From: Aquimarina sp. ERC-38
GTDB taxonomy: Bacteria > Bacteroidota > Bacteroidia > Flavobacteriales > Flavobacteriaceae
Length of the DNA: 64,000 nucleotides
Direction of reading: 5' to 3'
Assembly (NCBI RefSeq): GCF_026222555.1
Contig: NZ_CP098511.1
Coordinates: 3,825,501 to 3,889,500 of the forward strand
Both the position numbers and the translations under genes were made by a program. Of this stretch, positions 27,830 through 36,208 are shown in pieces (the first letter of the stretch is position 1; each line of letters begins with the position of its first letter). The notes beneath the pieces are model-generated. The model had not been told where the DNA came from, searched no databases, and was given only the letters and a program-made list of their open reading frames with translations.

Positions 27830-28072
27830 TTACCTTAGGACTATGTGTGAGTTAGTAGAAATACAAATATGAGGATAATTATTAAAATTACAATCCAAGC
27901 TTACCATATTGTTACGCTAAATCCGGAATAATTTTCTAGCCTTTAAGGAATTAACTATAAATATTCAAAGTCTTAAAAATTAAGCCTCCTTCTTTGAATA
28001 TTTTATATATCTTGCACCTGCATGAATCAAAAGATTAATACTTTTTAAAGGAAATTGGTGTCCTATTCACCT

Positions 28073-28365
28073 ATGAAAACTCAACAACAACGTGCTACCC
28101 ATATTGAATTACTGAGATTAGAATAACTAATCTGATCACCAGTTCTATTCTTGCTGTTTATCTCACTTCATGAAAATAAATATCTTAGCCATTATATGTA
28201 TCACTGGATTGGGGAAATAATAGCTATCCTAAATAATCCAATACTGTCCTATTATCTATTAGCGGACTTGCATTATCAATCCTATTGACTTGTGTTTGTA
28301 TCGATAAGATAGTTTCTCCTGTTTTCTCAACTATATTATTCAAAAAAAACCAACCTACATCATGG
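28073..28365 (+). pseudogene. Possible decayed membrane-protein gene (acyltransferase-3 C-terminus-like)
   Basis: Within a 590 base gap (27830-28419) with no intact gene, hydrophobic protein-like segments appear in different plus-strand frames. One reads SPVLFLLFISLHENKYLSHY then MYHWIGEIIAILNNPILSYY. After a frame change comes SGLALSILLTCVCIDKIVSP. This order (an aromatic-His-Trp segment, then a hairpin of two helices and a short basic end) resembles the C-terminus of OafA-type acyltransferases. Stops and frame shifts make it non-functional. The match is from memory of the family pattern only, so it is weak. Confidence 0.3.
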
Positions 28366-28377
28366 TAAATTGGTTTT
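28346..28377. terminator. Candidate hairpin terminator
   Basis: AAAACCAA (28346-28353) pairs with TTGGTTTT (28370-28377) around a 16 base loop, with an A run on the left and Ts on the right. It lies 43 bases past the end of the minus-strand PPIase gene and could terminate that transcript. Confidence 0.5.
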
Positions 28378-28419
28378 AATACTTATTAGAAATACCTTTT
28401 AATAGTATTTACTATATGG

Positions 28420-29352
28420 TTACTTGACCGCCATTAATTCTACGTCAAAAATTAGAATAGCATTAGGAGGAATTACTCCCCCTGCTCCCTGGCTACCGTA
28501 CCCTAAATGTGAAGGAATGATAAACCTTGCTTTATCACCTACATTTAATAAAGAAATACCTTCATCCCATCCGGCAATTACCTGACCTTGTCCTAACGGG
28601 AAATCAATAGGCTGGTTTCTTTTGTAGGACGAATCAAAAACAGTCCCATCCGGTAAACTACCTTTATAATGAACAGACACTACCTTTCCTTTTTCTGCCT
28701 TATCTCCGGAGCCTTTTTGAATAATTTGATACCTAAGACCGCTATCGGTTTTTATAAATCCTTCGCTGAGGGAAGCCAAATTTTGCTCGGACGCCTTACG
28801 TGCCTGTTCTTCACGCTCTTGTTTAGCACCATTAAATAAACGGAAGGCTTCTACTGCATTAAACGCCTCCGCTTTACTTCCTTTCTTAATAATTTCAATA
28901 GATTTAATACTATCTTCTTGAGCGATTTTATCTACTACCTCTTGTCCTTCTACTACTTTTCCAAAAACGGTATGTTTACCATCTAACCACGGAGTTTCCG
29001 TATGGGTAATAAAGAACTGACTTCCGTTAGTTCCCGGACCAGCATTTGCCATAGATAAAACACCTGGTCCATCATGCTTTAATTCCGGATGAATTTCATC
29101 GTCAAATTTATAACCAGGACCACCGCCTCCGGTACCTTGCGGATCTCCACCCTGAATCATAAAATCAGGAATTACCCGGTGAAACTTTAATCCGTTGTAA
29201 TACGGTCTTCCTTGAGGAATTGCCTTATTTTCCATATTTCCTTCTGCCAGAGCAACAAAGTTACCTACAGTACCCGGAGTTTTTTCAAATTCGAGATTAA
29301 GCAATATATCTCCTTTTTCAGTGTTTATCTTAGCGTATAGCCCATCTTGCAT
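28420..29352 (-). CDS. Peptidyl-prolyl isomerase, cyclophilin-FKBP fusion
   Basis: A 310-residue protein with two different prolyl isomerase domains. Residues 1-165 are a cyclophilin ([47 protein letters not shown]). Residues about 205-310 are an FKBP domain ([61 protein letters not shown]). A charged helix joins them. No signal peptide is seen, so a cytosolic folding role is likely. Such fusions are known in Bacteroidota. Its -7 box lies 33 bases upstream. Confidence 0.95.
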   Translation of the reverse strand: MQDGLYAKINTEKGDILLNLEFEKTPGTVGNFVALAEGNMENKAIPQGRPYYNGLKFHRVIPDFMIQGGDPQGTGGGGPGYKFDDEIHPELKHDGPGVLSMANAGPGTNGSQFFITHTETPWLDGKHTVFGKVVEGQEVVDKIAQEDSIKSIEIIKKGSKAEAFNAVEAFRLFNGAKQEREEQARKASEQNLASLSEGFIKTDSGLRYQIIQKGSGDKAEKGKVVSVHYKGSLPDGTVFDSSYKRNQPIDFPLGQGQVIAGWDEGISLLNVGDKARFIIPSHLGYGSQGAGGVIPPNAILIFDVELMAVK

Positions 29353-29384
29353 GTGTGCAAATTTTAAAATTTAAAAACAATTTG

Positions 29385-29392
29385 CAAATATA
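29385..29392 (-). promoter_or_regulatory. candidate -7 box for the cyclophilin-FKBP gene
   Basis: The minus strand reads TATATTTG, a TAnnTTTG match, 33 bases upstream of the start. It is divergent from a second box at 29476-29483. Confidence 0.5.
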
Positions 29393-29475
29393 CATATACA
29401 TATTCGAAAGCCGTTTTTGATTTGTTTTTGTTTTATACTAATTACCAGAAATTAAAAATATATTAACAAAAAAGT

Positions 29476-29483
29476 TATATTTG
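29476..29483 (+). promoter_or_regulatory. candidate -7 box for the 29514 gene
   Basis: TATATTTG on the plus strand, 31 bases before the ATG at 29514. It overlaps the earlier in-frame TTG at 29481, which argues that the TTG is not the translation start. Confidence 0.5.
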
Positions 29484-29513
29484 TTGGTTACACAATCTGA
29501 GTATTTTAAATTT

Positions 29514-30752
29514 ATGAAATTATTTCACCTACTGTTTTTCTTATTTTTTAGTGTCTTTACTGCAGTTGGCCAAAGCTTATATGAAGCCGGATATTTTATA
29601 GATAACTCAGGAGTAAAAACGGAAGCTCTTATTAAAAAGTTACCCTGGCAAGACAGCCCTACAGAATTTGAATGGAAAAAAACCATTTCATCTAATGTAC
29701 AAACAGCTTCAATTGAAGATATAAAAGAATTTTCCGTAGGTGAAGATTACCGGTTTAAACGGTATATCTTAAAATTTGATTTAAATGGTGATAGTCTAGG
29801 AAAGTCCACCCGATCTGAAAACCCAAATTTAAAAATCAGAAAAGTATTTTTACGATTAGCAGTAAAGAGTGAAACTTCATTGTACCAATATTCTCAAAAC
29901 AATGTACATCGTTTTTTCTATACCAATACTTCTAACGTATATCCGGAACTTTTGATTTACAAAGTGTTTTACGAAGATGATACAACCGAAGATTTAGGTG
30001 AAAAGATAATACCTAAAGAAAACAAAAAATATATTGATCAGCTTAAAACCATGGCAAATTGTAAAAATTTAATGCCGGAAAAAGTAGGCTATAACCTTAC
30101 TGACCTTAAAAACTACTTCGTAAGCTATAATGAATGTAAAGGCAACGACATTGATTATGTACTGAGAAGGAAAATTAATCAAACACGGGTAGGTGTTATT
30201 GCGGCAGCTAATTTGAGTAGGTTTAACCACTTGGCACTACAGACATCAGACCAGGTTATTAATTATAAAGATTCTTTCTCACCCAGGTATGGCGCATTTA
30301 TTGAATCTTTTATTCCGTTTTCAAAAGTCGATTTAAGTTTTTTCCTGGAAGCTACCTATCAGTCTTTTTCTATGGAAGGAAATCTTATACTAGACGGAAC
30401 TGAGAATATAATATATACACTGGATTATAAAGCCTTAAGTTTAGCCTTAGCCCCCAGGTTTCACATTTACTTAAATCCAAAATTCACCTTGTTTCTGGAA
30501 GGGGGTATCGCAGTAGATATTAATTTAAATTCAGAGTTAAATCCAGCTGGAGAAAATGTTGAGCTACAAAATGCAATTACCCATTATTTTTATGGTGGCG
30601 GATTCGGAGCGGGACGTCTAAAAATAGGGGTCCGATTTTTTACTACCCGAAATATCTCAAAAGATACCCGACTTCCCAGAACCTTTTTAAATGCTGCCAG
30701 CATATATGCCGCTTTCACCTTATTTGGCCATAAAAATAAATTTGAAAAATAA
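29514..30752 (+). CDS. Hypothetical outer-membrane beta-barrel-like protein
   Basis: A 412-residue exported protein with signal peptide MKLFHLLFFLFFSVFTAVGQ. The open frame extends to a TTG at 29481, but that TTG lies in the promoter box and the signal peptide fits the ATG. The N-terminal part (about 20-210) is rich in beta strands and contains one cysteine pair (NCKNLMPE, YNECKGND). The C-terminal part (about 220-412) has alternating strands such as SPRYGAFIESFIPFSKVDLSFFLEATYQSF and YFYGGGFGAGRLKIGVRFF, resembling an eight-stranded outer-membrane barrel. No specific function can be assigned. It is a single gene between divergent PPIase and the sensor kinase. Confidence 0.75.
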   Translation: MKLFHLLFFLFFSVFTAVGQSLYEAGYFIDNSGVKTEALIKKLPWQDSPTEFEWKKTISSNVQTASIEDIKEFSVGEDYRFKRYILKFDLNGDSLGKSTRSENPNLKIRKVFLRLAVKSETSLYQYSQNNVHRFFYTNTSNVYPELLIYKVFYEDDTTEDLGEKIIPKENKKYIDQLKTMANCKNLMPEKVGYNLTDLKNYFVSYNECKGNDIDYVLRRKINQTRVGVIAAANLSRFNHLALQTSDQVINYKDSFSPRYGAFIESFIPFSKVDLSFFLEATYQSFSMEGNLILDGTENIIYTLDYKALSLALAPRFHIYLNPKFTLFLEGGIAVDINLNSELNPAGENVELQNAITHYFYGGGFGAGRLKIGVRFFTTRNISKDTRLPRTFLNAASIYAAFTLFGHKNKFEK

Positions 30753-31049
30753 CAATAGGTTTTCTTTTCTAAAAAATTACTTACATTAAATTGAATTTTA
30801 AACTAAGTTTTAAGTGTAGGAACTATTACTATTCATTAAGATTATAACCCAAATTTTCTTTAAACACATTTAATAATATGTTAATATTAATTATGTTTTT
30901 TTAATATTTATTGCATTTAATCGATGTTTTTATGTTTTTAACGGATATTTTTAATATATTTACCTACAGAATCTTGCTTATAGTCTTTCACACTTCTATC
31001 TAATTTTTTAAAACTTACTGCCTTTAAAAAATAAAATAAAGGGAATGCT

Positions 31050-33845
31050 ATGCTTGTAAATTGGTTTAAGGAACGTTTTATTCATACTAGTCTTTTTAGA
31101 ACTCATAGTTCTGAAGAACATAATGTAGATATTTTCATAAAAAAACTATGTACTATTTACAAGGTTAACAACAATTCTGAAACAATATCTGTCAAAGTTC
31201 AGGAATTTTATAATGCTTCTCTTTCGCATAAGATTTCTTTACTCCCGGAACTCTATTTGGACCTTGAACAGGTAATTATTAATTCCTGTATGGAAAGGAG
31301 AGAAACTAAAAAGACGCTTCGAACCTATATTGAAACTAATTTTCCTCTAGTCTTAAAATATACAAACTTCAATTTAATTTTTAAACCGTTTAAAGAACAA
31401 GAAAAATTACTTTGTGGCCTTTTTCAAATGACTTTGTTAAATAAATTTAGTGAGATAGGTCACTCTTATAACCACCCCGCCTTTTCAGAAATTAAAAGCA
31501 AACTAGAACCTTTTTGTAAGCAAGAATGTTTTACTACTTTATACAATCCGGAGAAGTTCAATGCTTTAAGTTTAAAAATTTATCAAAGTGCCCTGATAGT
31601 TTTTGGCACTACTGATACTACCACAATGTATCTGGAAGTATATCAATACTTTTTTAAGTCTTATTTTTTGTTAGATTCTTTTACCAGTTTGTTGCAGGTC
31701 ATCCCCAAAGAGATTTTTGGAACCAATTTGATAAACCTCCCCAGTAAACCTGATATGCTACGGATGTTACAGAATCAGCTAGTAAGTATTGAAGAGGTTA
31801 ATGACCAGTTAAACGATAAAATACAAGAGCGTGATCGTATTGAAGAAGACCTAAAACAAAGTGAGCGAATAAAGGCAAGAATACTGGATACCGCCATGGA
31901 CGGTATCATTCTTTCTGATCAGGAAGGTATTGTGTTAGATTGGAACAAACAGGCAGAAAATATTTTAAAAGTAAAAAAGGAAGAAACCATAGGCAAAAGT
32001 ATTTACAGGCTTGTTCCCCGTAAGTTAAGAGAACAATTAAAAAACAGCTTTTCTGATTATGTAACTAAAGGAAAAGGGGATTTTATAAATAAACGAATTG
32101 AACGAGAGGTAATTTTAAAAGATAATAGCAAGATTTATGTAGAATTAACAATTGTAGCTATACATGTAAAAGGTGAAGTACTATTTAATAGTTTTTTTAG
32201 GGATATTACCGATCGAAAAATTATTGAACTGGAAATTAAAGAAGCAAAAAAAATAGCCGAAAAATCCGCACTGGCAAAAGCTACGTTCTTATCTAATATG
32301 AGTCATGAAATCAGAACTCCGCTTAACGTTATTTTAGGCTTAACGAATATCCTGCAAAAAAGTGGTTTTTCTAATATAGAACAAGATCAGAAAAACCTGG
32401 ATGGAATTAAATATTCTGCCGAAAACCTACTGGTTTTAATTAACGATATATTAGACTTTTCTAAAATTGAAGCCGGTAAATTAACCATTCAACCTTCCGA
32501 TTTTAATATTTTAGAATCTATTGATAATTTAACCCGCGGGTTTTTAATAAAAGCTCATGAAAAAGGAATTCAATTTAAAACAGAAATTGACCCTGAATTA
32601 CCTAAGTTTATCAAAGGAGATCAGCATCGTTTACATCAGATTCTTACCAACCTGCTAGGTAATGCTATTAAATTTACAAAACATGGCTGTGTCACTCTAC
32701 AGATAAAACTGAAGGAAACCACTTTCTCCGGAATGCGAATTCAATTTTCTATTATCGATACCGGATTAGGTATCCCAGAAGAAAAACTAGAACGGATCTT
32801 TGAAAGTTTTTACCAGGTACATGCTCCGGGTAAGCACAAGTTTGAAGGAACCGGTTTAGGACTGTCAATTTCAAGACAATTGATCGAATTGCAGGGAGGA
32901 ATTCTGGAAGCAGAAAGTACTATTAATGTAGGATCAACTTTTACCTTCCAACTGAATTATGAGCAAAGTAAATTCATTCCAGTTACAAAAAAAGATAGTA
33001 AGAATTCTTCTAGGGTACAAACTGACCTTCCTAAGAAGATGAAAATCCTGGTAGTAGAGGATAATAAGATGAATAGTTTTTTTCTTAATCAACTACTCAC
33101 TAACTGGAATCTGAGTGCTACCGTAGCAATGAATGGTGTAGAAGCTTTACAACTATTAGAAAACGATACTTTTGATGTCATTTTAATGGACATGCATATG
33201 CCAGTCATGGATGGACTGGAAACCACTTCGGTAATCCGTAATCATACCAATCCTTTAATTAGAAATATTCCGGTAATTTGTTGTTCGGCAGACGTATATC
33301 CGGAAGCAAAAAAGGCTGCACTAGAGGTCGGGATGGATTATTACCTGACCAAACCCATTCACGAAGAAGCATTAGAAAAATTATTAGCTACCATTACACA
33401 ATCCAAACCACTTGTAAGAACCAGGGTTCGTCAAATGAATAGGCTAAAGATCGAAACACCACAAGTCTCAAAGCAGAAGAAATATACCTATTGCAATTTT
33501 AATTTTATTGAAAGTACCTTCCGCAATGACCCTAATTCCATATGTTCGGTTTTACAAATGTTTATGAACGAAACACCAAAGGACTTTGAAGACCTTAGAA
33601 AGTATCTAAAAGCTGCTGATCAGATAATGATAAAAGAAACCGCACATAAAATTAAATCCAGTTATCACACCTTTGGAATCTATAAAGAAGCTGAATATCT
33701 ACAGGATCTTGAAAATGTAACGCTTACCGAAAGTACCCAACCGTTAATAATGACCAAATATTTGAATTTACAGGATTCGCTCCCCCATATTTTAAAAGAA
33801 ATTGAAGAAAGACTAAATGCCCATTGTTCGCTACAAAATCAATGA
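31050..33845 (+). CDS. Hybrid sensor histidine kinase (PAS, HisKA, HATPase, receiver, Hpt)
   Basis: A 931-residue phosphorelay protein with no membrane helix. Residues 1-240 are an unrecognised helical sensor region, followed by a coiled coil (about 240-275) and a PAS domain (about 275-390, DTAMDGIILSDQEGIVLDWNK). HisKA follows with phospho-acceptor His419 in SNMSHEIRTPLN, then the ATPase with GLGIPEEKLERIFESF and GTGLGLSISRQL. A receiver domain has Asp714 in LMDMHMPVMDG, and a C-terminal Hpt domain has His866 in KETAHKIKSSYHTFG. All relay residues are present, so the full His-Asp-His relay can run within one chain. No DNA-binding output or partner regulator is adjacent; the methyltransferase gene follows 30 bases later. 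The stimulus is unknown. Confidence 0.94.
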   Translation: MLVNWFKERFIHTSLFRTHSSEEHNVDIFIKKLCTIYKVNNNSETISVKVQEFYNASLSHKISLLPELYLDLEQVIINSCMERRETKKTLRTYIETNFPLVLKYTNFNLIFKPFKEQEKLLCGLFQMTLLNKFSEIGHSYNHPAFSEIKSKLEPFCKQECFTTLYNPEKFNALSLKIYQSALIVFGTTDTTTMYLEVYQYFFKSYFLLDSFTSLLQVIPKEIFGTNLINLPSKPDMLRMLQNQLVSIEEVNDQLNDKIQERDRIEEDLKQSERIKARILDTAMDGIILSDQEGIVLDWNKQAENILKVKKEETIGKSIYRLVPRKLREQLKNSFSDYVTKGKGDFINKRIEREVILKDNSKIYVELTIVAIHVKGEVLFNSFFRDITDRKIIELEIKEAKKIAEKSALAKATFLSNMSHEIRTPLNVILGLTNILQKSGFSNIEQDQKNLDGIKYSAENLLVLINDILDFSKIEAGKLTIQPSDFNILESIDNLTRGFLIKAHEKGIQFKTEIDPELPKFIKGDQHRLHQILTNLLGNAIKFTKHGCVTLQIKLKETTFSGMRIQFSIIDTGLGIPEEKLERIFESFYQVHAPGKHKFEGTGLGLSISRQLIELQGGILEAESTINVGSTFTFQLNYEQSKFIPVTKKDSKNSSRVQTDLPKKMKILVVEDNKMNSFFLNQLLTNWNLSATVAMNGVEALQLLENDTFDVILMDMHMPVMDGLETTSVIRNHTNPLIRNIPVICCSADVYPEAKKAALEVGMDYYLTKPIHEEALEKLLATITQSKPLVRTRVRQMNRLKIETPQVSKQKKYTYCNFNFIESTFRNDPNSICSVLQMFMNETPKDFEDLRKYLKAADQIMIKETAHKIKSSYHTFGIYKEAEYLQDLENVTLTESTQPLIMTKYLNLQDSLPHILKEIEERLNAHCSLQNQ

Positions 33846-33875
33846 TAATAAGCAGAACTCTGCTATCTTTGTAAA

Positions 33876-34688
33876 ATGCAGGAAGAAATTACCAGCCTTC
33901 AGAACAAACATATAAAACATTTAGTTCAACTCTTACAAAAAGCCAGATTACGTAAAAATACCGGTACTTTTATATTTGAAGGAAAAAGAGAACTATCATT
34001 AGCAATACGAGGAAATTATAAGATTAAACAAATATATTATTGTCCCTCTTTTGTAACTTATAAAGAGCTCAAAACCTTTTTTGATAAGGCTTCAACTACA
34101 CCTCAGTTGATTAGCATATCTTCTGAAATTTTTAAAAAATTAGCCTATCGCAATACTACAGAAGGTATGCTAATCGTAGCCGAAGCTAAAAACCATGAGT
34201 TAGAAACACTCACCTTACTAAATAATAACGCATTAGTTCTTGTAGCCGAAGCACCTGAAAAGCCTGGAAATATCGGAGCCTTATTAAGAACTACGGATGC
34301 GGTAGGTGCGAGTGCATTTATCCTGGCAAACCCCAGAACTGATTTATACAATCCTAACACGATACGTTCCAGTGTAGGCTGTATTTTTACCAATCAAATT
34401 GCCACAGGCACTACAAACGAAATTATAAAATTCTTATCTAAAAATAATATTCAAATTGTAAGTGCCGCTTTGCAAAATGCAATTGATTATACCACAGTTA
34501 ACTATCAAAAATCTACGGCAATTGTAGTAGGAACAGAAGATAAAGGCTTATCTTCGGACTGGATTGAGGAAGCGGATCAAGTGGTAAAAATAGAGATGCA
34601 CGGTGCCATTGATTCTATGAATGTATCCGTTACCGCTGGTATTTTACTATTTGAAGCAAGACGTCAACGTTCCCTACAAAACCGATAA
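33876..34688 (+). CDS. TrmH/SpoU family RNA 2'-O-methyltransferase
   Basis: A 270-residue SPOUT methyltransferase that methylates ribose in rRNA or tRNA using S-adenosylmethionine. The N-terminal substrate-binding domain (1-100; KNTGTFIFEGKRELSLA) is followed by the knotted domain with NPNTIRSSVGCIF, VVGTEDKGLS and IEMHGAIDSMNVSVTAGILLFEARRQR. The RNA target is not decided by sequence. A TATCTTTG box lies just four bases before the start codon. The M48 peptidase gene begins 6 bases after its stop. Confidence 0.93.
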   Translation: MQEEITSLQNKHIKHLVQLLQKARLRKNTGTFIFEGKRELSLAIRGNYKIKQIYYCPSFVTYKELKTFFDKASTTPQLISISSEIFKKLAYRNTTEGMLIVAEAKNHELETLTLLNNNALVLVAEAPEKPGNIGALLRTTDAVGASAFILANPRTDLYNPNTIRSSVGCIFTNQIATGTTNEIIKFLSKNNIQIVSAALQNAIDYTTVNYQKSTAIVVGTEDKGLSSDWIEEADQVVKIEMHGAIDSMNVSVTAGILLFEARRQRSLQNR

Positions 34689-34694
34689 TTAGAT

Positions 34695-35933
34695 ATGACA
34701 CCCCAGGTTCTATTTTATATTATTATTAGTATTCTTAGTATTGAATTTATTATTGAAACCTGTATTGATGTATTAAATGCAAGGCATTATAAAAAGAAAA
34801 TTCCGGTAGAACTTCAAGATGTTTATCCTACAGAGGAATATCAGAAATCACTGTCGTATAAAAAGGTAAATTATAAATTTAAAATTGTTACCTCAGCGAC
34901 TTCCCTACTGATAGTATTACTTTTCTTTTTTATGGATGGTTTCGCTTATTTGGATCGTTGGGTTCGTATGATCAGTTCCAATGAAATTATAGTGAGTTTA
35001 TTGTTTTTTGGTAGTATTGTCATTGTTAGTGATATTCTCTCTATCCCCTCCTCGTATTATCGCACCTTTGTGATCGAAGAAAAGTTTGGTTTTAATAAGA
35101 CCTCTCCTAAAACGTTTTGGGTTGATAAGTTAAAAGGCCTGATCATGATGGTTTTGATTGGCGGACCTATTCTCGCAGCAATTACCTGGTTCTATTTACA
35201 AACTAAAGAAGACTTCTGGATATATGCCTGGTTATTAATGTCCGGATTTGCTATTCTTATGAATATGTTTTATGCTAAACTAATCGTACCGCTTTTTAAT
35301 AAACAAACCCCGCTAGAACAGGGATCCTTACGTAATATTATTGAAGCCTATTCCGAAAAGGTAAACTTTGGATTAAAAGATATCTATGTAATAGACGGTT
35401 CTAAAAGAAGTACTAAAGCAAACGCTTATTTTTCCGGACTAGGGAGTGAAAAGCGTATTACCTTATACGATACCCTAATTAATGATCTGGATGAAGAAGA
35501 AATCGTCGCCGTACTCGCCCATGAAGTTGGACATTTTAAAAGAAAACATATTGTAATTAACCTACTGATTTCAATGCTGGTAACGGCACTTACCTTATAT
35601 CTTTTTTCACTGTGTATCAACAATTCACTATTATCACAATCTTTAAATATTGCAGAACCTTCATTTCATATTGGTTTAGTCGTCTTCGGTATTCTGTACA
35701 GTCCTATTTCAGAAATATCAGGAATTTTAATGAATTATATTTCCAGAAAATTTGAGTTTCAGGCAGATAGTTATGCAAAAGAAACCTATTCTGGTGAAGC
35801 CTTGATTACTAGCTTAAAAAAATTATCCCGAAACAACCTGAACAATTTGACTCCCCATCCGGCAATGGTTTTTGTACACTACTCCCACCCTACTTTATTA
35901 CAACGAATTAAAAATATTAGAGAGATGGCCTAA
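34695..35933 (+). CDS. M48 family metallopeptidase (CAAX protease 1/Ste24 type)
   Basis: A 412-residue membrane zinc peptidase. Several transmembrane helices flank a zinc site HEVGH in VLAHEVGHFKRKH (His-Glu-x-x-His), and the downstream EFQADSYAKE supplies the third ligand. The layout and size fit the Ste24p/CAAX protease 1 group rather than HtpX. Bacteria lack prenylated CAAX proteins, so a role in membrane-protein quality control is inferred. It follows the methyltransferase by 6 bases, suggesting co-translation. Confidence 0.93.
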   Translation: MTPQVLFYIIISILSIEFIIETCIDVLNARHYKKKIPVELQDVYPTEEYQKSLSYKKVNYKFKIVTSATSLLIVLLFFFMDGFAYLDRWVRMISSNEIIVSLLFFGSIVIVSDILSIPSSYYRTFVIEEKFGFNKTSPKTFWVDKLKGLIMMVLIGGPILAAITWFYLQTKEDFWIYAWLLMSGFAILMNMFYAKLIVPLFNKQTPLEQGSLRNIIEAYSEKVNFGLKDIYVIDGSKRSTKANAYFSGLGSEKRITLYDTLINDLDEEEIVAVLAHEVGHFKRKHIVINLLISMLVTALTLYLFSLCINNSLLSQSLNIAEPSFHIGLVVFGILYSPISEISGILMNYISRKFEFQADSYAKETYSGEALITSLKKLSRNNLNNLTPHPAMVFVHYSHPTLLQRIKNIREMA

Positions 35934-35977
35934 TGCCTTCCTTTGGTTATCTCAATACTTAGTTGTATTTTTATGTA

Positions 35978-36138
35978 GAAGTGGTTTAAACTTTTCTGAT
36001 TGAAGCGAAAAATAGGTATTTTTTGCTTAATTGAAATCATTTTTTAGTTGCATAGCCGTAGCTACGGAACTTAAAAATGATAAAAAGTAAGTGAAAAAGA
36101 ACATTTTGCAGCCAATTAAGGAAAGTTCAAACAACTTC
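35978..36138. repeat. Dispersed hairpin element, copy B (MITE-like)
   Basis: Reverse-orientation copy of 10777-10939, about 161 bp, between the M48 peptidase gene and relA/spoT. The left end GAAGTGGTTTAAACTTT and the reverse complement of the right end GAAGTTGTTTGAACTTT form inverted repeats with two mismatches. The centre is the perfect palindrome CCGTAGCTACGG, and flanking segments such as ATCATTTTTTAGTT and AACTTAAAAATGAT pair outward, so the full element can fold as one long imperfect hairpin. It ends 70 bases before the relA/spoT start. No reading frame is present. Confidence 0.85.
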
Positions 36139-36208
36139 GTAAAGAAGGAATACACCTTTACTAAGTAATTGTAAAATACAAAAAAGGGCTTTAACCAAAG
36201 GGAAATGC

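Noticed and set aside
29481..29513. TTG start at 29481 for the outer-membrane-like protein
   Set aside because: The TTG lies inside the TATATTTG promoter box and the signal peptide begins at the ATG at 29514.
34695..35933. HtpX heat-shock protease
   Set aside because: Size, membrane layout and sequence around HEVGH fit the CAAX protease 1/Ste24 group better than the shorter HtpX proteins.
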